A DNA stretch of 44,021 bases from Opitutales bacterium (lineage in GTDB: Bacteria > Verrucomicrobiota > Verrucomicrobiia > Opitutales > Oceanipulchritudinaceae). How positions within the stretch are numbered: the first letter of the stretch is position 1; every line of letters begins with the position of its first letter. Positions 1-7,552 of this stretch are shown one piece after another. Location: contig SLLG01000239.1 in NCBI GenBank assembly GCA_007134215.1, forward strand, positions 1-44,021, read 5' to 3'. The notes under the pieces are model-generated. The model made no database searches and was not told the DNA's origin. It saw only the letters and a program-made list of their open reading frames with translations. Made by a program: the position numbers and the translations under genes.

Positions 1-175
1 GATGGCGTCAACATTTTTGTTTGTAAAACTCCAATTAAATCACAGAAATGCGCGTAATTCCCCTGTTTATGCGGACCCCCAGACGACGCGGCCCTCAAAA
101 ACTCACAAGAAAAGCAATCGGAAACCGATTTTCAGCGCCCTGCGGTCAGCCAACGCCTCCTTTCGCAACGGGTTC

Positions 176-195
176 GACGGAGGCGTGCCTCCGTC
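176..195. repeat. Perfect 9-bp palindromic repeat with 2-nt centre
   Basis: The arms GACGGAGGC (176-184) and GCCTCCGTC (187-195) pair perfectly around GT. The tail that follows (CGTCGCTACGGG) resembles the tail after the palindrome at 38161-38183 (CCGACTACGGG). Both are likely members of dispersed REP-like palindromes in non-coding DNA. Confidence 0.5.
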
Positions 196-268
196 GCTAC
201 GGGTTCGCCTGGTCGCGCCTCCGGTAGCTGCCGGACCTTGGGGCGCGGTCGGTGTCGCCGGCCGCGGC

Positions 269-354
269 GTCGACCTGACCGGCGATGGAGTCACCAACCT
301 GCAAGCCTTCGTTTTCGGCCTCGACCCATGGGCGAGCAACAGCCCGTCGATGGG
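269..354 (+). pseudogene. Remnant of a Ca-binding (TSP3-like) C-terminal repeat of a secreted protein
   Basis: The stretch 1-453 has no intact gene. In the plus frame that is open across it, 269-354 reads as DLTGDGVTNL followed by AFVFGLDPWASNS. This matches the D-x-GDG-x-x-NL-x-x-x-x-x-G-x-DP pattern of calcium-binding TSP3-type repeats, which commonly close large secreted proteins of Verrucomicrobiota. The flanking residues are not recognisable, no signal peptide or upstream domain is present, and the frame runs into the antisense end of rtcB. I infer a decayed 3' end of a gene lying left of the window or a truncated copy. The match is short, so chance similarity cannot be excluded. Confidence 0.35.
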
Positions 355-436
355 CATTCTCCCCGTGCGGGCGGGCGACGACACGGACCATGAACGAAAA
401 CTCCATCGCGAGCAGAGTCGCCCCGACGCGCTCAAG

Positions 437-453
437 GGCGGAGGGGCTCCGCC
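437..453 (-). terminator. Hairpin directly after the rtcB stop
   Basis: On the minus strand a perfect 7-bp stem (GGCGGAG/CTCCGCC) with a 3-nt loop begins next to the rtcB stop codon. There is no U-tract, so it may be a transcript-end hairpin and not a classical intrinsic terminator. Confidence 0.35.
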
Positions 454-1665
454 TCAGTCCTCCGGTTTGTCGCCGGGCGGGCTCATTTTGACGATTTTCG
501 GATCGAAGCGGGCGACGGGCTCGACGAGGTCGGTCTGGGCGGCCATGACTTGGTGGATGTCCTTGTAGACGCCGGGCACCTCGTCGATCCCGGCGGAGAG
601 GACTTCGACGCCGCGCTCGGCGAGCAGCTTCTTCGTGTCGCTCCAGGTGAAGGTCCGGGCCGCTTGTTTGCGGCTCATGACGCGCCCTGCGCCGTGGGCC
701 GCGCTGTGGAGGGAGGCGGGCTCGCCCTTCCCGCGCACGACGAAACCCGGCGCGGCCATGGAGCCGGGAATGATCCCGAGAACGTCCGGCCCCGCCGGTG
801 TCGCCCCCTTGCGGTGGACAATGACTTCGCGCGTGCGGCCGCCGATGCGGTGGGATTCCTTCCACGCGAAGTTGTGGTGATTCTCGACGTCGAGGATGAC
901 CTTCGCGCCGATGCGCCTGGCGATGTGGCGGTGGATGAGGGCGTGGTTGGCGGCGGCGTAGTGCCCCATGAGGTTCATGGCTTCCCAGTATTCGCGGCCC
1001 GCTTCGTCGCCGAGGTCGAGCCACGCGAGGTGCTTTAGTTGCTTGGGCAGGTCGGCGTGCCGGTCCATCGCGATACGGCTGTAGTGGGAGCACACCTGCG
1101 CCCCGGTGCCGCGCGAACCGCTGTGGCTGAGGAGGGCGAGGTAATCGCCGGGCGGCACGCCGAGGCTGTCGTCATAGACGGTGAGCGCGCCGAACTCGAC
1201 GAAGTGGTTGCCCGATCCGCTCGTGCCGAGTTGCGCCCACGCTCTGTCGCGGAAGCGCTTGGTGACGGGCGAGACGTTCCAGTCGCGGTCCATGACGTCG
1301 TGTTCGCGGCGCTCGCGGAAGGATGCGCCGATGCCGAAGCGCGTCTCGTTCTCAAGGGCCTTGGCGAGGCGGTCGCGCTGCCCCGGAAGACCGGCGGCGG
1401 GCTGGTCGTAGACGGAGAGCTTCATGCGGCAGGCGATATCGACGCCGACGGCATAGGGGATGACGGCGCCTTCCGTGGCCAGGACACCCCCGATGGGCAA
1501 CCCGTAGCCAAGGTGCGCGTCGGGCATGAGCGCTCCCGCCACGGAGACGGGCAGCGCGCAGGCGTTGGCCATCTGCGTGACGGCCTGCTCCTCGAGGCCG
1601 TCGCCCCACTGCCGCCACGGCGCGGGCGTCTCACGCGGCGTGAATCCCGATAAAGAGGTTTTCAT
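454..1665 (-). CDS. rtcB: RtcB-family RNA-splicing ligase (short form)
   Basis: RtcB joins RNA ends carrying 2',3'-cyclic phosphate or 3'-phosphate to 5'-hydroxyl ends, using GTP and Mn2+, in tRNA splicing or RNA repair in the cytoplasm. The 403-aa product carries the family signatures in order: MPDAHLGYGLPIGG (about residues 48-60), the metal site VGVDIAC (D76, C79), GSGNHFVE, HSGSRGTG, HRKGATPA, and near the C-terminus HGAGR followed by SRKQA, the guanylylated-histidine region. At about 400 aa it is the short RtcB type; E. coli RtcB is 408 aa and many archaeal forms are longer. The ATG at 1665 is chosen because family similarity starts right after it; an extension toward 1848 has no RtcB-like sequence and crosses two hairpins. 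No archease or RtcA neighbour is visible, so it appears to stand alone. Confidence 0.93.
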   Translation of the reverse strand: MKTSLSGFTPRETPAPWRQWGDGLEEQAVTQMANACALPVSVAGALMPDAHLGYGLPIGGVLATEGAVIPYAVGVDIACRMKLSVYDQPAAGLPGQRDRLAKALENETRFGIGASFRERREHDVMDRDWNVSPVTKRFRDRAWAQLGTSGSGNHFVEFGALTVYDDSLGVPPGDYLALLSHSGSRGTGAQVCSHYSRIAMDRHADLPKQLKHLAWLDLGDEAGREYWEAMNLMGHYAAANHALIHRHIARRIGAKVILDVENHHNFAWKESHRIGGRTREVIVHRKGATPAGPDVLGIIPGSMAAPGFVVRGKGEPASLHSAAHGAGRVMSRKQAARTFTWSDTKKLLAERGVEVLSAGIDEVPGVYKDIHQVMAAQTDLVEPVARFDPKIVKMSPPGDKPED

Positions 1666-1681
1666 GGTTCCAAGCCATACC

Positions 1682-1797
1682 CGGCGGGGCAGCCCGCCGC
1701 AAGAATTCGCGCAAACATCGCGGTGAACCCAACCGTCAAGACCCTGCACCGCAAGGAGTTCAGTCAAGGGTTCACGATGCCGGGTGTTTCCGGCATC
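1682..1797. other. Gap upstream of rtcB with two perfect hairpins
   Basis: The gap 1666-1934 holds no gene. Two perfect dyads are visible: CGGCGGG/CCCGCCG with a 4-nt loop at 1682-1699, just upstream of the rtcB start, and GATGCCGG/CCGGCATC with a 6-nt loop at 1776-1797. The second lies downstream of the oxygenase fusion gene and could end its transcript. The first would sit in the rtcB leader. Confidence 0.4.
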
Positions 1798-1934
1798 CAC
1801 GGGTTCAACACCTTTCAGACGACGGCGGGCGGTCCGGACCCCCGGCACGACGCGGAGGCCGCGGGAATACCGCCTCGTAAATCATCTCGTTTGCGCCGAC
1901 GCCGGGTGCAGGACCCGGAGCGCCGCCACGGCGT

Positions 1935-4241
1935 TCAGAATGCGTCGAAGGCGATTTGGTCGTCGGCCACGCCAAGTTCGCGGAGCATTTTGGTGCAGGC
2001 TTTGACCATCATGGGCGGTCCGCAGAGATAGAATTCGACGGCCTTCGGATTGGGATGCTCTTCGAGGTAATGCAAGAGGACGACTTCGTGGATAAACCCG
2101 GTCGCACCGTTCCAGTGGTCTTCCTCGAGCGGTTCGGAGAGCGCCGGATGAAAGCTGAAGTTCGGATGCTCACCCGCCAGACCTTCGAAATAGTCGTCGT
2201 AGAAGATTTCCTGCCGCGAACGCGCTCCATACCAGTAGCTGATCTTCCGGCGGCTCCTTTCATTTTCGAGAAGGTGGGCCAGGTGCGCGCGCATGGGCGC
2301 CATGCCGGCCCCGCCGCCGATGTAAACCATCTCCCGTTGCGTCGGCTTGATGTGGAAGTCGCCGAAGGCACCGATGGCCGTCACCACGTCGCCCAGCTTG
2401 AGGCTGAAAACGTAGCTGGAACCGACACCCGGCGGACAGTCCTGCCCCGGCGGGGGCGTGGCGATCCGGAGGTTGAACGCGAGGGTGCGCTCCGTCACGG
2501 GGTTGCTCGCGAGAGAGTAGTTATTGCGCCGCCCGCTCTCCGGATTGCGGGCGACCAGGTCGAAGACGTGCTGCCGCTTCCAGACGGTGGCGTACGGCTC
2601 GGGAATATCGAAGTCGCGGAAGCGGATCTCCCCGTATGCCGGGATATCGAGCTGCATGTAGTCGCCGGGAATGAAGTCGATTGTCTCCTTCGGATCGACG
2701 GGTTCGAGGACCAGCTCTTTGATGAAAGTGGCGACGCTGCGGTTGCTCACGACCTTGAGCGTGTAGGTCTTCTGCGCGCGGGCACCCTCCCCTCCGGCAC
2801 GCTCGACATTCAGCCAGATACGCCCGTTGCGCTCCTCGGCGGGATAGGTTGCGAGCCCGCGGCAAACGGGCGCGCGGGCGGGCGAGCCGTCTTTGAGGTT
2901 GAAGCGGCCGTTGTGTTTCGGGCACTCGATCATTTTGCCGATGACGAGACCGTCCGCGAGGTGGGTATTGCCGTGTGTGCAGATACCGTCGGTGGCGTGC
3001 AGCCCGCCCTCGTCGTCGCGCATGAGGGCAAAAGTCTTTTTCCCGTGGTCGAAACGAATCACATCCTCCGCTCCGAGGTCGGCGGCGGCGCAAATCTCCA
3101 GCCAGCCGTCGGCGTCCGGCTCGTCGCCGGAGCGGTGCAGCCCCTCTTCGACGCGCTTCTTCGGCTCGGGCAGCGTCACCTTCACGTGATGCGTGGGGTC
3201 CTTCACCTGCTTCAAGACGGTGGGGATGATTTCCTTCCAGCAAGCCCAGAGACCCGGGTACGGCTTGGGCATGTCGTCCTTCACCAACGCATGCAGCTTG
3301 GGAAGGTTGTGGTAGGGAACGAGCGGAAACATATGGTGCTCAATGTGGTAGTTCATATTCCAATACAGGAACCGGTGCACCGCATTGGAATAAAATGTCC
3401 GGCAGTTGAGCCGGTGGTCGAGGACGTTCTCCGCCAGGCCCGCGTGCTGGGTATAGCCGTAGACGGGCATGAGCCAGCTCCCGAAGAAATTCGCCAGACC
3501 GACGAGGAGAAGCGGCAGGATACTGCCCACCGCAATCGAGACAACGACGACGGCCGCGTATATGGCCACGTAGACGCGGGCGCGGCGGTAGACCTTGGGA
3601 TACTCACTCTCCGGGATGAAGGTCTTTTCCTCCTCCGCCATCTTCCCGAAACTGTGCAGAAGAATGCGGCGGTAATATTTCAAATACACACCCCAGTTGA
3701 AGAAGCTGAGAACAAGCGCCTTGATGTCGGGCGGGCGCGGCACGGCGATCTCCGGATCGCGCCCGACGATGATGGTGTCGCTGTGGTGCCGCGTGTGGCT
3801 CCAGCGCCAGACAACCGACTCGCGCATGACCATGAAGGAGGCGATCTCGTACAGAGCGTTGTTCATCCAGTCTGTCTTGAAGGCCGTGCCGTGTCCGGCC
3901 TCGTGCCAGCGGGAGTCGGAAGTCGAGGCATACAGGGCGGCGTAACAGAGGTAGGGCACGACGACCCACCACGACCCCCAAAGCGCAATCGTCGCCGCGG
4001 CGAAGCCGATGATCAGGCCGAACCAGAGAATCGTGTCGCGGATCGCGGGGCCGTCGCGCCGCTCCAATAGCTTGCGCATCGCCGCACGCGGCACGGGGCA
4101 TTGGTACCAGTCTGCCTCGGCAAGGCCCAGCTCGACGGCGCGGTGGGCGTTCTCACCGGTCAGGCTGTAGTCGAGAATCTTCGGAGGGCGCATGAGGGTC
4201 GCGGTGCCCTCACCGTGATCGAGGTCCATTGGATGTTCCAT
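1935..4241 (-). CDS. Self-sufficient MocD-MocE-reductase fusion: membrane di-iron oxygenase, Rieske ferredoxin and NqrF-like NADH reductase
   Basis: One 768-aa protein carries three redox modules. Residues about 60-350 are a fatty-acid-desaturase-fold membrane oxygenase with hydrophobic segments near 71-105 and 223-258 and three histidine clusters: HEAGH (113-117), HTRHH (149-153) and NYHIEHH (298-303). Residues 380-480 are a Rieske [2Fe-2S] domain with ligand pairs CTH (421-423) and CPKH (440-443); its surrounding sequence closely resembles MocE. Residues 490-768 are a ferredoxin-reductase module with the FAD motif YSLAS (575-579), the nucleotide motif GGGAGMAP (642-649) and CGPPMM (740-745); its C-terminus resembles NqrF. 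In rhizobia MocD, MocE and MocF are separate proteins for rhizopine O-demethylation. Electron flow NADH to FAD to Rieske to di-iron is inferred. The substrate is unknown; an O-methyl sugar or cyclitol is possible. Confidence 0.85.
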   Translation of the reverse strand: MEHPMDLDHGEGTATLMRPPKILDYSLTGENAHRAVELGLAEADWYQCPVPRAAMRKLLERRDGPAIRDTILWFGLIIGFAAATIALWGSWWVVVPYLCYAALYASTSDSRWHEAGHGTAFKTDWMNNALYEIASFMVMRESVVWRWSHTRHHSDTIIVGRDPEIAVPRPPDIKALVLSFFNWGVYLKYYRRILLHSFGKMAEEEKTFIPESEYPKVYRRARVYVAIYAAVVVVSIAVGSILPLLLVGLANFFGSWLMPVYGYTQHAGLAENVLDHRLNCRTFYSNAVHRFLYWNMNYHIEHHMFPLVPYHNLPKLHALVKDDMPKPYPGLWACWKEIIPTVLKQVKDPTHHVKVTLPEPKKRVEEGLHRSGDEPDADGWLEICAAADLGAEDVIRFDHGKKTFALMRDDEGGLHATDGICTHGNTHLADGLVIGKMIECPKHNGRFNLKDGSPARAPVCRGLATYPAEERNGRIWLNVERAGGEGARAQKTYTLKVVSNRSVATFIKELVLEPVDPKETIDFIPGDYMQLDIPAYGEIRFRDFDIPEPYATVWKRQHVFDLVARNPESGRRNNYSLASNPVTERTLAFNLRIATPPPGQDCPPGVGSSYVFSLKLGDVVTAIGAFGDFHIKPTQREMVYIGGGAGMAPMRAHLAHLLENERSRRKISYWYGARSRQEIFYDDYFEGLAGEHPNFSFHPALSEPLEEDHWNGATGFIHEVVLLHYLEEHPNPKAVEFYLCGPPMMVKACTKMLRELGVADDQIAFDAF

Positions 4242-4463
4242 GGCGGGTGTATCAGGTTATTGGTGGGTGAAAGTAGAAGAAGAGGCCCGTTCAATGTCCA
4301 CGACTCCACCCCGCGGCCGTCCGGCAGACAGCCGAAGGCACGCCGGCCGACTTGAGGACGCCTGCGGGGTAGATGCATAAGCGATCATACTACGCCATAT
4401 AAGCCGCACAGGTCTTCTCGGATTCCGCACAAAAGTTTGCGGATTTTGTCCGGCGCGTCGCTC
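4242..4463. other. Non-coding gap with GC-rich dyads
   Basis: This 222-bp gap separates two minus-strand genes. It contains an AT-richer stretch just upstream of the oxygenase fusion start and a GC-rich imperfect dyad around 4310-4375, with CCCCGC and GCGGGG as outer arms. The dyad could end the upstream URO-D transcript. No small gene is convincing. Confidence 0.3.
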
Positions 4464-5726
4464 TCAGGGGGTGCCGTTGAATTCGTGCACGGCCTCAATC
4501 ATAGCGACGACGTTTTCAATCGGGGTGAGCGCCTGCACATTATGGATGGCATTGAAGACGAATCCGCCGCCGGGGGCGAAAATCTTACACCTTTCGAGAA
4601 CCTCCGCGCGCACCTCCTCCGGCGTGCCGAAGGGCAGGGTTTCCTGCGTGTTCACTCCGCCGCCCCAGAAGGTGATGCGGTCGCCGTATTTGTCCTTGAG
4701 CAAGCGCGGCTCCATGCCGGCGGCGGAGCACTGCACGGGGTTGAGGATGTCGAAACCGGAATCGATGAAGGTATCGATGAGCGGTTCGACAGCCCCGCAG
4801 GAGTGCTTGAACGTGCGCCAGTTTGTGTTCGCGTGGATCCAATCGTTGATTCGCTTGTAGCGCGGCAACCAAATCTCACGTACGGCGGGCACCCCGCAGA
4901 AGAGCGAGGCCTGGGTGCCGAAATCCGTGCCGCAAACAACCACGATGTCAATCACGTCCCCGGCGATCTCGTGCAGGCGGGCCATGTTCTGCAAGGCGAT
5001 CTCAGCCTGGCGGTCAAAGACTTCCATGACAAAGTCCGGCTCACTGGCCACCGTCATGTACCAATCAGCCACCCCGCGGACGCCTTTCGGGTGTTTCAGA
5101 AAGGGAGCGGGCACAAGAGCGATGTCTCCGAGGCAGGTGCCGTTGAGATGCACGCTGATGGCGCGTCCGCACGTGCGGTAACGCTCCGCTTCGGTCTTCC
5201 AGTAGTCCGCCTCCTCTTCGCTCATCGGGCCGAACTCTTCGAGATTGTCCTCCACGCGCAGGTCGTCTTCGTCGAAGTCCGGATCCACCCGCTCGATCGC
5301 GTCGAAGAAATACCCGGTCTTCGGCATGTGGCCGCTGGCCGGAACACTGCGGTCGCCCTGTGGGAAAATATAAGTGTCGCCCGCCGCGCTGGTCTCCGTC
5401 TGGAAAAACTTGGAGACGAGCACGTCCTGCCCCCATGGAGTGGTCCACGGCTTCCAGTTCTCGTTGGGGAAACCGAAGATCGTGCGCCGCGGAAAGATCG
5501 GCTGCACATCAAGGCCCATGGCATCGAGGAGATCCTCCTCCACCTCGCCGAGCATCTGGTAGGGCTCGCAGACACGCACCGGTCGGGGCTCAAGGGCGTA
5601 GTGCCGCCGCAGCCCCTCCACGACGCTGCAATGAATACCCGTGATAAAGGAGCTGCCGAAGTCCATGGGCAGGCGGTCGGCCTCCCGGTGGTCAACGACG
5701 GCGCGGATGCGTTCTTTGCTGGTCAT
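4464..5726 (-). CDS. URO-D superfamily protein of the MtaA/methyltransferase type
   Basis: The 420-aa product belongs to the uroporphyrinogen decarboxylase superfamily, in the branch that includes MtaA-type zinc-dependent methylcobamide methyltransferases. It opens with TSKERIRAVVDHREADRLPMDF, the usual N-terminus of that branch. It contains HSCG at about residue 305 and a later NPVQC, which together resemble the His-x-Cys...Cys zinc site. True haem-pathway HemE proteins are shorter and lack this site, so a role in haem synthesis is unlikely. Start: the ATG at 5726 is preceded by a GGGAG ribosome-binding site sitting in a small dyad; the upstream extension to 5858 has no family similarity. 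It is divergent from an AraC regulator and co-directional with the oxygenase fusion downstream, suggesting a catabolic role, perhaps in methyl-group handling. No corrinoid protein is adjacent. Confidence 0.75.
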   Translation of the reverse strand: MTSKERIRAVVDHREADRLPMDFGSSFITGIHCSVVEGLRRHYALEPRPVRVCEPYQMLGEVEEDLLDAMGLDVQPIFPRRTIFGFPNENWKPWTTPWGQDVLVSKFFQTETSAAGDTYIFPQGDRSVPASGHMPKTGYFFDAIERVDPDFDEDDLRVEDNLEEFGPMSEEEADYWKTEAERYRTCGRAISVHLNGTCLGDIALVPAPFLKHPKGVRGVADWYMTVASEPDFVMEVFDRQAEIALQNMARLHEIAGDVIDIVVVCGTDFGTQASLFCGVPAVREIWLPRYKRINDWIHANTNWRTFKHSCGAVEPLIDTFIDSGFDILNPVQCSAAGMEPRLLKDKYGDRITFWGGGVNTQETLPFGTPEEVRAEVLERCKIFAPGGGFVFNAIHNVQALTPIENVVAMIEAVHEFNGTP

Positions 5727-5729
5727 AGT

Positions 5730-5748
5730 GAAATCTCCCGCAGATTTC
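5730..5748 (-). promoter_or_regulatory. Dyad enclosing the ribosome-binding site of the URO-D gene
   Basis: GAAATCT (5730-5736) and AGATTTC (5742-5748) pair perfectly around 5 nt, three bases upstream of the ATG at 5726. Read on the minus strand, the GGGAG Shine-Dalgarno lies in the loop and right arm. It could be an operator for the divergent AraC regulator or an RNA hairpin limiting translation. Confidence 0.4.
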
Positions 5749-5869
5749 GGCGAACAGGACGCCCGATTAGGCACACTGTTCATGCCGGACACTGATATGA
5801 AGAATATTAATCGAAGTAGCCGTGTTTGTCTTCTCGCTATTTGTCCGCTTCCTTGCATATTTTGTCGGC

Positions 5870-6814
5870 ATGCTGGAAGACCTGAAGTTACGCCCCGGCT
5901 ACGAGGGCTTCCTCTTTCTCGCCGAGTCCGTCCGCAACCCTCCGGTCCTGCGGCCGCACCGCCACGTCGAACTCGAGCTGAACCTCGTGGCCGAGGGGTC
6001 GATCACCTACATCGTTGACGGCGAGCGCTTCACCTTCCGGAAGGGTGCCCTTCTGTGGTTTTTCCCGGCGCAGTTGCACCAGCTTGTCGACCGCACGGCG
6101 GACGCCGCTTACTACGTGGCCGTCTTCAAGCCGGACCTCATCCGACGTTCCTGCCGCGGTCCGCGCTACAAGGATCTGAAGAGACAGAAACCGAGAGGCA
6201 GCGGTATCCTGCAGACCGAGCTGCCGCCCCGCGACTTCGATGACCTGCGGCGCGAGATGGACGCGCTCATCGAGGACGGACTCGATCCCGACCTCTTGAA
6301 CCGGGAGGCGGGTTTCGGTTTGAGCGCGGGATTCAGTTTCCGGCACAACGACCCCGACTGGTTGAATGCCGGCCTGCGCCACCTTCTCCTCTACGGCTGG
6401 CGCCTCCAACAAGGCCGCAGCGGTTCCAAGCAATCCGTCGCGCTCCATCCGGCGGTGCGGAAGGCGCTCGCGATGATCGACCGCGAGACCGCGACCTCCG
6501 ACGACGCCAAGGCGCTCGCCCGCCGCTGCGGCGTCAGCGACGCCTACCTCAGCCGACTCTTCCACAGGCAAGTCGGTGTCACCTTGACAAGGTACCGGAA
6601 TTCCATTCGCATCAGCCGATTCTGGGACGCATGGCGGCGGAACGGACAAGACAACCTCCTCGAAGCTGTCTACAAGGCGGGCTTCGGAAGCTATGCGCAG
6701 TTCTTCCGTGTCTTCACCGAAACTTACGGGAAAGGCCCGCGCGAAGCCCTGCGGGCAGGCGCGAAGGTATCGGATGGATCGGGCGTTGATCAAAAATCGA
6801 CCTTCACCGGATAA
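5870..6814 (+). CDS. AraC-family transcriptional regulator with N-terminal cupin
   Basis: A 314-aa regulator. Residues about 15-90 form a cupin-like sensor domain with RPHRHVELELNLVAEG and a following FRKGALLWFFPAQLHQL, typical of sugar-sensing AraC proteins. The C-terminal 100 residues carry the two AraC helix-turn-helix motifs, including ARRCGVSDAYLSRLFHRQVGVTLTRY-type sequence and the second helix pair ending GSYAQFFRVFTETYGKGPREAL. The start at 5870 (MLEDLKL) is preferred over 5822 because the extra residues are hydrophobic and unlike the family. It is transcribed divergently from the URO-D gene, 143 bp apart, so that gene and the oxygenase fusion are its likely targets. Its 3' end overlaps the convergent PIN-toxin gene by 25 bp. 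Confidence 0.88.
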   Translation: MLEDLKLRPGYEGFLFLAESVRNPPVLRPHRHVELELNLVAEGSITYIVDGERFTFRKGALLWFFPAQLHQLVDRTADAAYYVAVFKPDLIRRSCRGPRYKDLKRQKPRGSGILQTELPPRDFDDLRREMDALIEDGLDPDLLNREAGFGLSAGFSFRHNDPDWLNAGLRHLLLYGWRLQQGRSGSKQSVALHPAVRKALAMIDRETATSDDAKALARRCGVSDAYLSRLFHRQVGVTLTRYRNSIRISRFWDAWRRNGQDNLLEAVYKAGFGSYAQFFRVFTETYGKGPREALRAGAKVSDGSGVDQKSTFTG

Positions 6815-7182
6815 TCTCTCCAGCGCGCATCGTCGGTAAGGGCCGTTGCCCCGGCTTCTATCGCCTGGGCAATAAGAAGGCGGTCGAATGGATCACGGTG
6901 ATGATCCGGCAAGGTATCCATACGGCAGATCTCATGAAGTTCGAGCGGGATTTGGCGAAACCCGTGCTTTGACACCAAAGTGCGGGCAAAGTCCTCGGTA
7001 GTGTCGTCCAGGCGCAACTTACCGATTCTCCTTTTGATCGAAATTTCCCAGATAGACACCAAGCTGAAGAGAATTTCGTGTTCACCCTCCGGGTTCTCCA
7101 AAACATCGTCCCATTTGTGCGGCAACCGGGGATCGTCTTGCCGCCACCACAACAGCACATGGGTATCGAGAAGGTAGCGCAC
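6790..7182 (-). CDS. PIN-domain toxin of a type II toxin-antitoxin pair
   Basis: The 130-aa protein is a PIN-domain ribonuclease. It starts MRYLLDTHVLLWW, giving the first acidic residue (D6), has an SxxSIWEISIKRRIGKL segment with the conserved Glu, and ends with HRDPFDRLLIAQA, which holds the later acidic residues, then LTDDARWRDY. This is the typical layout of short VapC-like toxins that pair with Phd/YefM antitoxins. It lies 6 bp downstream of the antitoxin gene on the same strand. Such toxins cleave tRNA or other RNA when free; the target here is not predictable. Confidence 0.9.
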   Translation of the reverse strand: MRYLLDTHVLLWWRQDDPRLPHKWDDVLENPEGEHEILFSLVSIWEISIKRRIGKLRLDDTTEDFARTLVSKHGFRQIPLELHEICRMDTLPDHHRDPFDRLLIAQAIEAGATALTDDARWRDYPVKVDF

Positions 7183-7188
7183 CCGGAC

Positions 7189-7449
7189 TTACCCCATGTA
7201 TTCCCGCATTTCTTCGATGGGCTCGCAAAAATCCTCCGCAACCCAAATCTTTCCCTTCATATCACCCCTTTTTCTTTGGGAATCCGGCGCCGTCCGCTCA
7301 ATCGGCCGCAACTCCGCCACCGGCACACCGCGCTGCGTGATGATGAAGCGCTTGCCCGCCCGCGTCTGCCGCAACAGCTTGGAAAGCTCCGTCTTCGCAG
7401 CAAAAGCGCCTATCCGGGTGGGCTTTTCTTCTGTGGCCGATATTTTCAT
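7189..7449 (-). CDS. Phd/YefM-family antitoxin
   Basis: An 86-aa protein with the Phd/YefM DNA-binding N-terminus: IGAFAAKTELSKLLRQTRAGKRFIITQRGVPVAEL-type sequence, in which the antitoxin folds over DNA, followed by a charged, probably unstructured C-terminus that would neutralise the PIN toxin. The gene precedes the toxin, as usual for autoregulated pairs. Two copies of AACTAGTT lie just upstream of its start and are probable operators. Confidence 0.9.
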   Translation of the reverse strand: MKISATEEKPTRIGAFAAKTELSKLLRQTRAGKRFIITQRGVPVAELRPIERTAPDSQRKRGDMKGKIWVAEDFCEPIEEMREYMG

Positions 7450-7453
7450 GCTA

Positions 7454-7474
7454 AACTAGTTTGAAAAACTAGTT
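7454..7474 (-). promoter_or_regulatory. Twin palindromic operators of the phd-PIN operon
   Basis: The 8-bp palindrome AACTAGTT occurs at 7454-7461 and 7467-7474, centres 13 bp apart, 4 bp upstream of the antitoxin ATG. Paired palindromes at this place are the known architecture of Phd-type autorepression, in which Phd dimers bind adjacent sites. Repressor binding here is inferred. Confidence 0.65.
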
Positions 7475-7552
7475 GGCACTGTCAAGCCGTTTTCGACCGA
7501 AGGATGCCCGCTTCCGCGGCAACCGGTCCGTCTGCGGGCACCGAAAATCCCG

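Noticed and set aside
1956-4070. Long open frame antisense to the oxygenase fusion
   Set aside because: It mirrors the high-GC codon pattern of the real gene, has no recognisable domain, and the minus-strand frame carries all the redox motifs.
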